Source of the DNA: Pseudomonas sp. A-RE-19
Lineage (GTDB): Bacteria > Pseudomonadota > Gammaproteobacteria > Pseudomonadales > Pseudomonadaceae
NCBI RefSeq assembly: GCF_019956555.1
Contig: NZ_JAHBDQ010000014.1
Coordinates: 1-64,000 of the forward strand
Direction of reading: 5' to 3'
DNA length: 64,000 bases
The notes under the pieces are model-generated. The model had not been told where the DNA came from. It ran no database searches and worked only from the letters and a program-made list of their open reading frames with translations. How positions within the stretch are numbered: the first letter of the stretch is position 1; each line of letters opens with the position of its first letter. The translations under genes and the position numbers were made by a program. Positions 37,142 through 45,567 of this stretch are shown here, piece after piece.

Positions 37142-37833
37142 ATACCTGGATTCTGCTTGAGCGCCCATCCGCTCAGCTCAAAACCCTGTACAGCCTGACG
37201 ACTCATCCCGACACCCAGATGCTATTCGCCGGCACTCAATTAAGCAGCTTCGCCGAGCAAAGCCCTCTGTTGGTCAGACTGAACAATCAGCCAACGCTCA
37301 ATCAGGCCATCGAGCAAACCCCGTTGGAATGGTCTGGGTTACTGATCGAAAGTACCTGCGACACACCCTCCGTACTTGCTCACTTGCGACAGATTTTGTT
37401 CGTTAAATTCGATCAACAACGCAAAGGCATCCTGCGCTACAGCAATCCAGCCGTCGCCAGCTATTTTTTTGTCGCCTGTACGGCCCAAGACCTCAGCCTA
37501 TGGCTGGGACCGATCACCCGCCTGCGCTGGTTCGGTGCAACGTGGGCCGCCAAGGCGGCAGGGGAAACCGGCTGGAACCAGCTCAACAACCCCCATGCGA
37601 CAGACTGGACCATTGAGCGCACACACAAGGTTTTATCCCTGAGCGTCACCCAGGAAGACGCCTTGATTCGCCAGCGCACCGAACAGTTTCTTTATGACTG
37701 GTGGCAGCAACATCCTGGGCGCTCATTTGTGCATGCCAATGAATTGATGGAAGAAGCGTTGACCCAAGGCATCGACAACAGTGACGCCATCAGCGACTTC
37801 CTGAACATCCACTGCACGCAGGCTCAATCATGA
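37138..37833 (+). CDS. DUF4123 T6SS effector adaptor (Tap/TEC)
   Basis: 231 aa. DUF4123 proteins are chaperones that load a specific effector onto its cognate VgrG. Family features here are the opening NTWILLERPSAQLKTLYSL, FFVACTAQDLSLWLGPITRL in the middle and a helical C-terminus. It overlaps vgrG upstream and the effector gene downstream by four bases each, so the three are translationally coupled. This strongly suggests that it serves the 1,244-aa protein next to it. Confidence 0.88.
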   Translation: MNTWILLERPSAQLKTLYSLTTHPDTQMLFAGTQLSSFAEQSPLLVRLNNQPTLNQAIEQTPLEWSGLLIESTCDTPSVLAHLRQILFVKFDQQRKGILRYSNPAVASYFFVACTAQDLSLWLGPITRLRWFGATWAAKAAGETGWNQLNNPHATDWTIERTHKVLSLSVTQEDALIRQRTEQFLYDWWQQHPGRSFVHANELMEEALTQGIDNSDAISDFLNIHCTQAQS

Positions 37834-40800
37834 AGCGCCTCGGGAGGCTGAGCGACGGCCCCTGCTGCGAACCCGACAAGCTGATTGTTCAAGTCATTGG
37901 CACGGCCCATTCGAAAAACCAGCGACTGGTGCTCTTCGATCAGTCGGGCGTCGAACCACTCCAGGCCCTGACCGATGAGGTTGCGCTTGAAACAGAGCGT
38001 TCGACCAGCGTCCACAGCGAGCTGTTTGTGTGGGATTGGTCCGCACAGCTCAAGCACCCGTTGTGGCTTGAAATTGCCACCACCCAAGGGCCACCCATTC
38101 GCCTGCCGTTGCTGGATGACGTACGTGTAACCCCGCGTCAGCTGGAAGCCCAGTGGAATCAGATCGTGCCGATCCTGCCTTTCGCCGCGCTGCCCGGCAC
38201 TCGCAGCCGCTACGACCTGGGCACGCCGGTTTTGTGCCGCAGCGGTTATGTCTACGTGTTTTACCGCGATCGCCTCTGGCGTGAACTGGAAGTACAACAG
38301 GACGAGGAGCTCACAACGTACCGCGACATCGACCTGCAGGCGTATCGCCAGAATGACGAATTCAGCGGCGATTACCGACAGGCCAGCGGTGTCGATCTCA
38401 GCGACATCTGGCTCCCCGCCACCTGGAACAATCAAGCTGCCGAAGCCGTGCAACTGTGTTTCAGCGAAATCCAGCTCAGCGCTGCTCGCCTCAAACGCCT
38501 GGAGGAAGACCCGGCGTTGCGCGCCCAGCGTTGTCAAAGCCCTGCGCTGCAATGCGAGAGCCACGCGTTCAAACGGATTTTCGACGAGAAGCCCGATGGG
38601 CAAGCGATGCTGGAGGCCTTCAGCGGCATCAACGCGTGGGACGCACAAGCGTCCGATAGCGCGACGAAAGCCACCGTCACCTGGCGCAACCTCGCCGAGC
38701 GGGCCTTTCCGGTCAGCCTGATCGCCCCACAACGCGCACGCCAAAGCGGTTTCGAATACCTGCTGGACCATCCGGGGCGTTACGTGTGCGACCTCTCGGG
38801 ACAATTCCCTGCGCAGCGCAAAACAGAAGCCAAGGCCTGCCTTGATCAATGGGAGCAAGGCACCACGCCGTCCTTGCCTGCCACCCTCGAAAGCAGCGCC
38901 TGGGCTGATGGTCTCGCCACGCTGTTGAGCCAATTACGTGGTGAAACGCCGACCGCCGATGAAGCGGACCTCTGGCAACCCCAGCCCACCGTCGTCGATG
39001 TGCTGGAAGCCGCTCGGCAACGGCGTGTGTGCGGTGTGCTGCTGGAAGACCCTCGCTACCGCCTGCGACATCTGCTTTCACAGATCCAACAGCAACAACA
39101 ACTGCTGACGTTGTATGCCGAGCGCGCCAGCCTGCACCCGCACCACGCCAGCGCCGTACTGGTCCAGCAACTGATCGTGCCGGCGAACATTGGCGGTCAG
39201 AAAAACCCGCTGCATGCCTGTTTCGACAAAGTGAAAGAGGCCGGTCGCCGCGACATCAACCGCTTTACCGCCACCGCTGAACGTGCCCTGCTCTGGCAAC
39301 AACTGAACATGGCGCAGGCGCTGCTCGCCGAGTGCCTGCAACAACCGGTGACGCAGCAAACCCTGGCCGATCATTTGAGCCTGGACGGCTTTGACTACCT
39401 CGCCGCGCTGTTTGCCGTCAGCCAGACCTTCGCGGCCCTCGCCACCGTGCCCGCGCAACTCGATCCGCTGGCCAGCAATGGCGATGCCACCAACGCCGTG
39501 ACCGGTTTGAGCCTCTACAGCCCCCAGGCCAGCGTCGGCCAGGCATTGCTCAACGACATCGCCCACGACCCGGCGCATCCGCTGCACGGGATGCTCTGGC
39601 CCACCGTCGATGACGCCGCACTGGCCGCGCCTTACCTGCCGCCCACCGAGAAAACGGTTAACGACGGTGATGGCCGTTTACGCGCCGAACACCTCGCCGT
39701 ATTTGAAAGCGATCCGGGGCCTTATTACCCGCAAGTCGAACACCTCGACGGGCACCTGCTCGAAGGCCTGTTGGCCAGCGGCAGTCTGAACAGCACGCTC
39801 ACCGGCCAATCGAAAGCGACGGTCGGCACGTTAGTCAGCATCTACGAAAATCTCGCGGGCGCCCTCGAAACCGCCAGCAGCGCGGTGAACAAACCGTCCG
39901 GGGCGCAGAGCGCGAGCGTGGCCCCCACCAGTGCCTATCTGCATGGGCTTGGCGTGGGGCTGTTGCGCAGCCTGATGCCCAACACTTTTGGCGAGGCGCA
40001 TTTCATCAATCGCCGGGACGCCGACCCGCAGCGTGACTACCTGTTCGGTCTGTCCGATGTGCCGTCCGGCGAGCAGCGGCCACGGCGGGTGATGGGTGAG
40101 TATCTGGATGCTCAGGGGCGACCGCTGAAGACGGGGAATACGGATGCGTTCGAGGAGCCTTCCCGCCTTCGTGGCAGTGATCACAAACTGCTGGCGATGC
40201 CGGTGGAGCATCCGACGGCGCGCAATCTTAGTGGGCTGAATCAGCGGATTAATGGGGTTTATAAGGAGGATGTGGAGGCTCGGGGGGCAGACAACGCGAA
40301 AGTGAAAGGCGCGTTGCAGAGGGGCGTGGATGAGCATGCGGAGTTGGGGAACAGCCGGGTTTATCGGGTGTTGGGCTCGCTGCCGTTTGCGGCGGGGGTT
40401 TTGATGTTGGAGGTTTGGAATGTGCGGATGGAGATCAATTCATTCAAACAAACCACAAGAGAGAAAGGAGCTGGAAGAGCAGTTGTCGGGTCGGGTGGAG
40501 CACTTGTTGATCTGACTATTGCGCTAGAAATGCTGACTGTAAAATTCGCCGCTAACAAATCAGTTTTAATGGCTGGTCGCAAAGTTCTTTTTACTATTCC
40601 AGATGAGGCCGCGAAAAAAATCTTCCGTTCTTATGCCAAGCGCTTAATCAGAAAATTTACCGGTCGCCTTATCTCACAAATACTATCGGGCTCTGTCTTT
40701 GCGTCCATAAGCTTGTACGACGCCTGGTATGCCAAAAAATGGGGCGATGATGCAATGTGGGGGTATCTGATGATGGCTACAGGCGGCATCGTCAGCACTG

Positions 40801-41564
40801 CCAGCAATCTGATTGTCGGCACCGTCACCTTTCTGGAATTGGGTCCGGGTGGTTGGGCAGCGCTGATATTGATCGTGATTGGTGCAGGGCTCGCTTGGTG
40901 GCTGACCGACAAGCCCATCGAAGAATGGCTGGTCAATGGCCCTTTCGGCACTCAAGTTCACTCAGGCAATGCGCACCTGCTAGATCCGCAACGCGGTTTC
41001 TACTACCTGATCAGTTTGTTTGCCGACATTCGCATCAACATCGGCACCAACCCTGAATTCATTCCCAATGCCAAATACGACGTTCACGCCAAGACGCCTT
41101 TTCAAGTGATCTCGTCCAATACCTGCATTCGCATTGAAAGTAACTTACCGGGTTTAATTGCCAACTTGGGCACGCTCAACATCAATACCCACTACCGACT
41201 GAATACGTTCGAACTCAAGGGTGGGCGCCTCAAAAGTGAAACCGTGCCGTTCAAAAAACTGATTAACAGTCAACTCCTCCAACCCAAAGCACAAAGGCGG
41301 CTACAGCAGGGACTGGAATTGTTCTTCGAAACCCCACCGAACTATGCCTTCGATTTGGTCACAGGGTCATCAGGCATCTCACAACAATGGCAAGTGAGAG
41401 CGCAGTGTGTACTGGAACAAAAAAATCAACGCTGGCACTTCCCTGCACCACCGCCAAAGGATGGCACGCCATTTGACGCAACCCGCAATAAACCCAACTT
41501 CGGCAGCGAAGGTGCACTTTACTGGGCAGACGAAGTGTCAAACAAATCACGGAACAGTAACTGA
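37830..41564 (+). CDS. VasX-like (BTH_I2691-family) T6SS effector, probable pore-forming toxin
   Basis: 1244 aa. The N-terminal region has the VasX/BTH_I2691-type segment SGYVYVFYRDRLWRELEV (about residues 137-154). A long helical middle region follows, then four or five hydrophobic segments between about 845 and 1025 (LGSLPFAAGVLMLEVW, SILYDAW/MWGYLMMATGGIVS, GWAALILIVIGAGLAWW), and a soluble tail of about 220 residues. This fits colicin-like membrane toxins delivered by T6SS. No enzyme motif is seen. From about base 40,430 (residue ~868) the DNA becomes clearly more AT-rich, which suggests an exchanged C-terminal toxin module. The gene is coupled to the DUF4123 adaptor upstream and overlaps the first immunity candidate by one base. 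Pore formation is inference. Confidence 0.8.
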   Translation: MKRLGRLSDGPCCEPDKLIVQVIGTAHSKNQRLVLFDQSGVEPLQALTDEVALETERSTSVHSELFVWDWSAQLKHPLWLEIATTQGPPIRLPLLDDVRVTPRQLEAQWNQIVPILPFAALPGTRSRYDLGTPVLCRSGYVYVFYRDRLWRELEVQQDEELTTYRDIDLQAYRQNDEFSGDYRQASGVDLSDIWLPATWNNQAAEAVQLCFSEIQLSAARLKRLEEDPALRAQRCQSPALQCESHAFKRIFDEKPDGQAMLEAFSGINAWDAQASDSATKATVTWRNLAERAFPVSLIAPQRARQSGFEYLLDHPGRYVCDLSGQFPAQRKTEAKACLDQWEQGTTPSLPATLESSAWADGLATLLSQLRGETPTADEADLWQPQPTVVDVLEAARQRRVCGVLLEDPRYRLRHLLSQIQQQQQLLTLYAERASLHPHHASAVLVQQLIVPANIGGQKNPLHACFDKVKEAGRRDINRFTATAERALLWQQLNMAQALLAECLQQPVTQQTLADHLSLDGFDYLAALFAVSQTFAALATVPAQLDPLASNGDATNAVTGLSLYSPQASVGQALLNDIAHDPAHPLHGMLWPTVDDAALAAPYLPPTEKTVNDGDGRLRAEHLAVFESDPGPYYPQVEHLDGHLLEGLLASGSLNSTLTGQSKATVGTLVSIYENLAGALETASSAVNKPSGAQSASVAPTSAYLHGLGVGLLRSLMPNTFGEAHFINRRDADPQRDYLFGLSDVPSGEQRPRRVMGEYLDAQGRPLKTGNTDAFEEPSRLRGSDHKLLAMPVEHPTARNLSGLNQRINGVYKEDVEARGADNAKVKGALQRGVDEHAELGNSRVYRVLGSLPFAAGVLMLEVWNVRMEINSFKQTTREKGAGRAVVGSGGALVDLTIALEMLTVKFAANKSVLMAGRKVLFTIPDEAAKKIFRSYAKRLIRKFTGRLISQILSGSVFASISLYDAWYAKKWGDDAMWGYLMMATGGIVSTASNLIVGTVTFLELGPGGWAALILIVIGAGLAWWLTDKPIEEWLVNGPFGTQVHSGNAHLLDPQRGFYYLISLFADIRINIGTNPEFIPNAKYDVHAKTPFQVISSNTCIRIESNLPGLIANLGTLNINTHYRLNTFELKGGRLKSETVPFKKLINSQLLQPKAQRRLQQGLELFFETPPNYAFDLVTGSSGISQQWQVRAQCVLEQKNQRWHFPAPPPKDGTPFDATRNKPNFGSEGALYWADEVSNKSRNSN

Positions 41565-42625
41565 TGACCAATGAATCGTGGTACGCCAAAACGGCCTATG
41601 GGGCGCGCGAGGTACCTCAGCAAGAACGTTCAACTGAACGTCCGTGGATCATGCGTTTCGCCAAGGCCAGACTGCCATGGGGCAATGCAGATGACGTATG
41701 CCCGGTAAGTTTTGTAGAGGATTACTCGCCAAACGACCTTCAAACTCAAGAACAACTCAAGAGAGAACGCGAAGAGCAAATAGCCAAAGCAGCCTATTCT
41801 CCGAACCCCTTCGAAGATATTGATTTTCATATAAGGGATGATCACGAACGCTTTAGGCATGCCCTCCTTCCCGCGAGCTCCCACTTCTGGATTCACTTGT
41901 ACTCGATAGGTAGGTTTCTATTTTGGTTTTTGTTGTTTATATTATCTGCAACATCCCTCCTAATACTAATAAATATCGATGAAGATCGGCGCGAAACAGC
42001 ATATTACCTCATCAAATTTTCCTCCATCGCTCTCGGACTTCCATTAATTTCATGGACAATAGGAAAATTGGTAATACATAAATCCCCCAACCTCTGGATA
42101 AAAGCATCCCGAGGCCCCATCTGGGAACTCAACCGCCGCACCGGCCTGGTCACTGTCTTCGACTACAAAAACAACGGCGAATATAAAAAGAACGGCACCA
42201 TCGGCGAACTCACCGCGCCGTTCTACGAGTTCGATGCCTATATCGCCACCTCCCCGGACAGTCAGGGCATGCCGCTGAACGTGCTCTACCTCGCCCACCG
42301 CTACCGCAACATCATGATCAACTTCGGCGCGCTGCTCTGCCCCGGTCCAGAGGCGCAACCCGCGTGCGCCCTGTGGGATTTCATCCAGAACTACATGGAC
42401 GTCAGCCGCCCGCTGCCGGACCTGCCCCAATACGAGGAATACCGCCACCTCGACCCCACCACCGCCGAATACGACCGTCTCACCGGCCGCAACCCGCGCT
42501 TCTGGATCGACATGGACGACGCAACGTTCAAGCAGGTGGTCAGGGAGATGCACCAACGCGTCGACAGCATCGACACGTTTGAGCGGCCGAATTTGATGGC
42601 CAGGTATGTAACGTATGTCGATTGA
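41564..42625 (+). CDS. Candidate T6SS immunity protein, copy 1 (DUF6708-like)
   Basis: 353 aa. Soluble N-terminus (about 1-110), two membrane spans (about 113-136, FLFWFLLFILSATSLLILIN, and 148-168), then a C-terminal cytoplasmic-looking domain with WELNRRTGLVTVFDYKNNGE and WDFIQNYMDVSRPLPDLPQY. It resembles DUF6708 proteins found next to VasX-type effectors. It starts inside the effector stop (TGATG) and is membrane-bound, as expected of immunity to a pore former. A second copy follows at 42836. The immunity role is inferred from position and topology. Confidence 0.78.
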   Translation: MTNESWYAKTAYGAREVPQQERSTERPWIMRFAKARLPWGNADDVCPVSFVEDYSPNDLQTQEQLKREREEQIAKAAYSPNPFEDIDFHIRDDHERFRHALLPASSHFWIHLYSIGRFLFWFLLFILSATSLLILINIDEDRRETAYYLIKFSSIALGLPLISWTIGKLVIHKSPNLWIKASRGPIWELNRRTGLVTVFDYKNNGEYKKNGTIGELTAPFYEFDAYIATSPDSQGMPLNVLYLAHRYRNIMINFGALLCPGPEAQPACALWDFIQNYMDVSRPLPDLPQYEEYRHLDPTTAEYDRLTGRNPRFWIDMDDATFKQVVREMHQRVDSIDTFERPNLMARYVTYVD

Positions 42626-42651
42626 GCGACAAAAAACATGTGACGTCATTG

Positions 42652-42836
42652 CACAACAATGGCAAGTGAGAGCGCAGTGTGTACTGGAACAAAAAAATCA
42701 ACGCTGGCACTTTCCTGCGCCACCACCCAAGGACGGCACGCCATTCTACGCAACTCACAATAAACCCGACTTCGGCAGTGAAGGTTCACTTTACTGGGCA
42801 GACGAAGTGTCAAATAAATCACGGAACAGCAACTAA
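42652..42836 (+). pseudogene. Duplicated remnant of the effector C-terminus
   Basis: From 42652 to 42836 the DNA repeats 41380-41564 almost exactly. It encodes QQWQVRAQCVLEQKNQRWHF and the same SNKSRNSN end as the effector, with about five residue changes. In frame it could be read as a 73-aa protein starting at 42615 (MSIERQKTCDV), but the first 13 residues have no counterpart in the effector. It is best seen as a leftover of tandem duplication. An orphan toxin tip available for recombination is an alternative. Confidence 0.85.
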
Positions 42837-43900
42837 TGAGCAATGAATCGTGGTACGCAGAAACTGCCTATGGGATGAGCGAGGTACCTCAACAAGAACG
42901 TTCAACTGAACGTCTGTGGATTATGCGTTTCGCCAAGGTCAGGCTGCCTTGGGGCAATGCAGAGGACATAACATCTGTAAACCTTCTCGAAAAATTCTCA
43001 CCTAAAAAACTCCGTCTCCATGAAGGATTCAAGAAAGAACGCGAAGAGCAAATAGCCACAAACACCTATGCCCCGAGTCCGTTCGAACACATCGATTTTC
43101 ACATCAGGGATGACCACGAACGCTTTAGATATGCCCTCCTTCCCGCAAGCTCACACTTCTGGCTGTACATGAGGCTTTTTGGAAAATGGTTCTTTTACAT
43201 ATTTTTTACACTTAGTATTCCAAGTCACTTCGTGATGACTTCAGCAACAACAGAACCATTCTGGGAACTAACAAAACGTTCAATATTCGAGTACTACTCC
43301 TGGTTTCTCGGCCTACCACTCCTATCCTGGGCAATCGGTTCATTAGTCATCAAGCACTTCCCCAGCCTCTGGATAAAACCCTCCCGAGGCCCCATCTGGG
43401 AACTTAACCGTCGCACTGGCCTGGTCACCGTCTTCGACTACAAAAACAACGGTGAATATAAAAAGAGCGGTACCATCGGCGAACTTAACGCGCCATTCTA
43501 CGAGTTTGATGCCTATATCGCCACGTCCCCAGACAGTCAGGGCATGCCGATGAACGTGCTCTACCTCGCCCACCGCTACCGCAACATCATGATCAACTTT
43601 GGCGCGCTGCTCTGCCCCGGCCCCGAGACACAACCCGCGTGCGCCCTGTGGGATTTCATCCAGAACTACATGGACGTCAGCCGCCCGCTGCCGGACCTGC
43701 CCCAATACGAGGAATACCGCCACCTCGACCCCACCACCGCCGAATACGACCGTCTCACCGGTCGCAACCCGCGCTTCTGGATCGACATGGACGACGCGAC
43801 GTTCAAGCAGGTGGTCAGGGAGATGCATCAACGCGTCGACAGCATCGACACATTTGAGCGGCCGAATTTGATGGCCCGGTATGTGACGTATGTCGATTGA
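42836..43900 (+). CDS. Candidate T6SS immunity protein, copy 2 (DUF6708-like)
   Basis: 354 aa, a tandem paralogue of the 41564 gene. Residues 1-110 are similar, about 111-165 (membrane spans YIFFTLSIPSHFVMTSATTE and SWFLGLPLLSWAIG) have diverged strongly, and from WIKPSRGPIWELN to the end the two are almost identical. It starts one base inside the effector remnant, just as copy 1 starts inside the effector. Its 3' end overlaps the start of the AP2-like gene by 11 bases. It may protect against a related toxin variant. Function inferred. Confidence 0.78.
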   Translation: MSNESWYAETAYGMSEVPQQERSTERLWIMRFAKVRLPWGNAEDITSVNLLEKFSPKKLRLHEGFKKEREEQIATNTYAPSPFEHIDFHIRDDHERFRYALLPASSHFWLYMRLFGKWFFYIFFTLSIPSHFVMTSATTEPFWELTKRSIFEYYSWFLGLPLLSWAIGSLVIKHFPSLWIKPSRGPIWELNRRTGLVTVFDYKNNGEYKKSGTIGELNAPFYEFDAYIATSPDSQGMPMNVLYLAHRYRNIMINFGALLCPGPETQPACALWDFIQNYMDVSRPLPDLPQYEEYRHLDPTTAEYDRLTGRNPRFWIDMDDATFKQVVREMHQRVDSIDTFERPNLMARYVTYVD

Positions 43901-44453
43901 TCAGCCACCACCCGAGAACGGGGCACTGATGGTCACTGGAATCCCGGATGCACCCGCAAACGCTAACGACTACGCAATCATCCGAGTCCGCCACAAGAAA
44001 TCAGGAGCCATGGCTTGGCGGGTATCGTTGTACCGGGATGGCGCCATGAAGGTGCACAAGGAATTTACGTTCATTAGCCATGGAGGTGAGGGGCCAGCAC
44101 GTGCCGCTGCCGAGCGGTTTCGCAATGAGCAGATGCTCCGCTTCCCACCACCACTAAGCTGCACTATTCGTCAAAAGCTGCGCATCAATAACACCAGTGG
44201 CCTGGCGGGTGTTTCACGACAGACGAACGGCAAGAACACCTACTGGATCGCGCAAACGACGACCCGTAAAGGCAAAAAGATTTCCCGGTCATTCAACGTG
44301 GCAACGTTCGGTGAGGAACAGGCGAAACACAAGGCTATCGAGGCGCGAAAGGAGCAACTGGCGACCATCGAACATCGGACTTTTCGTCGTCAGCGCGGCG
44401 AAAATCTCTACGGTGAATTGCTGCAGGGGGGCTCGACGGCGTCCGAAGTATGA
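43890..44453 (+). CDS. Protein with two AP2-like segments
   Basis: 187 aa. The C-terminal half (about 100-165, NNTSGLAGVSRQTNGKNTYW through SFNVATFGEEQAKHKAIEAR) is a recognisable bacterial AP2/ERF-type DNA-binding domain, the kind found in HNH homing endonucleases and phage proteins. The N-terminal half (about 28-82, RHKKSGAMAWRVSLYRDGAM ... FRNEQM) has the same strand-strand-strand-helix rhythm and may be a second, degenerate AP2 unit. There is no nuclease motif. It starts inside immunity copy 2. Its role in the island is unknown; regulation or a remnant of a mobile element are both possible. Confidence 0.65.
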   Translation: MSIDQPPPENGALMVTGIPDAPANANDYAIIRVRHKKSGAMAWRVSLYRDGAMKVHKEFTFISHGGEGPARAAAERFRNEQMLRFPPPLSCTIRQKLRINNTSGLAGVSRQTNGKNTYWIAQTTTRKGKKISRSFNVATFGEEQAKHKAIEARKEQLATIEHRTFRRQRGENLYGELLQGGSTASEV

Positions 44454-44517
44454 AAGAAACGCCGTTGCCGTAATCGAATAACCTGTGGTGGGGGGCGTGT
44501 TGGAACCCCGTCACCTG

Positions 44518-45519
44518 CTACTCAATGCCCACCTGATTGCGCCCATTGTTCTTCGCCAGGTACAGCCCCTTGTCCGCCGCCGAGATCAATTGCCGGCAAT
44601 CGCTGCCCGGCTGCGGGATCAAAGTCGACAGGCCGATGCTGATGGTCAGGCTCGAACCTTCGGTCGGGAAAATGTGCGGGATTTTCAACCCGGCCACGGT
44701 CTGGCGCAGTTTTTCCGCCACCATTCGCGCACCGCCCGGCGAGGTGTTGGGCAGGACCAGGACGAACTCTTCGCCGCCGTAACGGGCCGGCAGGTCCGAG
44801 GGCCTGGCGCTGGCATCGCGAATCGCCGTGGCGACCTTGCGCAGCGCTTCATCGCCTTCAAGGTGGCCAAAACTGTCGTTGTAGGACTTGAAGTAGTCGA
44901 CGTCGATCATCAATAACGACAGTTGGGTCTGGTCCCGCAGCGAACGCCGCCACTCCAGCTCCAGGTATTCATCGAAATGCCGGCGGTTCGATAGCCCGGT
45001 CAGGCCGTCGGAGTTCATCAAGCGTTGCAGCACCAGGTTGGTGTCGAGCAATTGCTGCTGGCTGACCCGCAGCGCGCGGTACGCCGCGTCACGTTGCAGC
45101 AGGGTCATGTAGGAGCGCGAGTGATAGCGGATACGCGCCACCAGTTCGATGTTGTCCGGCAGTTTGACCAGGTAATCGTTGGCCCCGGCGGCAAACGCCG
45201 CGCTCTTGATCAGCGGGTCTTCCTTGGTCGACAGGACAATGATCGGAATGTCCTTGGTCGCCGGATGATTACGGTATTCGCGCACCAGGCTCAGGCCGTC
45301 GAGGCCAGGCATGACCAGATCCTGAAGGATCACCGTCGGCTTGATGCGGATCGCCTGGGCAATAGCCTGATGCGGGTCGGCACAGAAATGGAAGTCGATG
45401 TTGTCTTCGTTCGACAGACCACGCCGCACCGCCTCGCCGATCATCGCCTGATCGTCCACCAATAACACCATGGCGGCGTTTTCGTCGGTTTTGAAGTCGT
45501 CGAGCTGTAATTCATTCAT
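44518..45519 (-). CDS. wspR: WspR: response regulator diguanylate cyclase
   Basis: 333 aa. Makes cyclic di-GMP when phosphorylated by WspE. Receiver domain at residues 1-135 with the phosphoacceptor D67 (ILQDLVMPG). The GGDEF domain has an intact active site GGEEF at 248-252 and a product-inhibition I-site RPSD at 239-242, five residues before it. It lies 48 bp downstream of wspF as the last gene of the operon. Confidence 0.95.
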   Translation of the reverse strand: MNELQLDDFKTDENAAMVLLVDDQAMIGEAVRRGLSNEDNIDFHFCADPHQAIAQAIRIKPTVILQDLVMPGLDGLSLVREYRNHPATKDIPIIVLSTKEDPLIKSAAFAAGANDYLVKLPDNIELVARIRYHSRSYMTLLQRDAAYRALRVSQQQLLDTNLVLQRLMNSDGLTGLSNRRHFDEYLELEWRRSLRDQTQLSLLMIDVDYFKSYNDSFGHLEGDEALRKVATAIRDASARPSDLPARYGGEEFVLVLPNTSPGGARMVAEKLRQTVAGLKIPHIFPTEGSSLTISIGLSTLIPQPGSDCRQLISAADKGLYLAKNNGRNQVGIE

Positions 45520-45567
45520 GTGCGGTCACCTGAGTACTGCTTGGGCCACGATTGCTGCTAATGATAG

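Noticed and set aside
37843..37857. Shared word CGGGAGGCTGAGCG between the effector start and the repeat mosaic at 11,977
   Set aside because: A 14-base match with no extension either side; probably chance in GC-rich DNA.
37824..38933. 369-aa open frame antisense to the T6SS effector
   Set aside because: Shadow of the effector frame; the effector is coupled to its adaptor and has recognisable family motifs.
42615..42836. 73-aa frame as an independent new gene
   Set aside because: All but the first 13 residues copy the effector C-terminus in position and sequence, so a duplication remnant explains it better.
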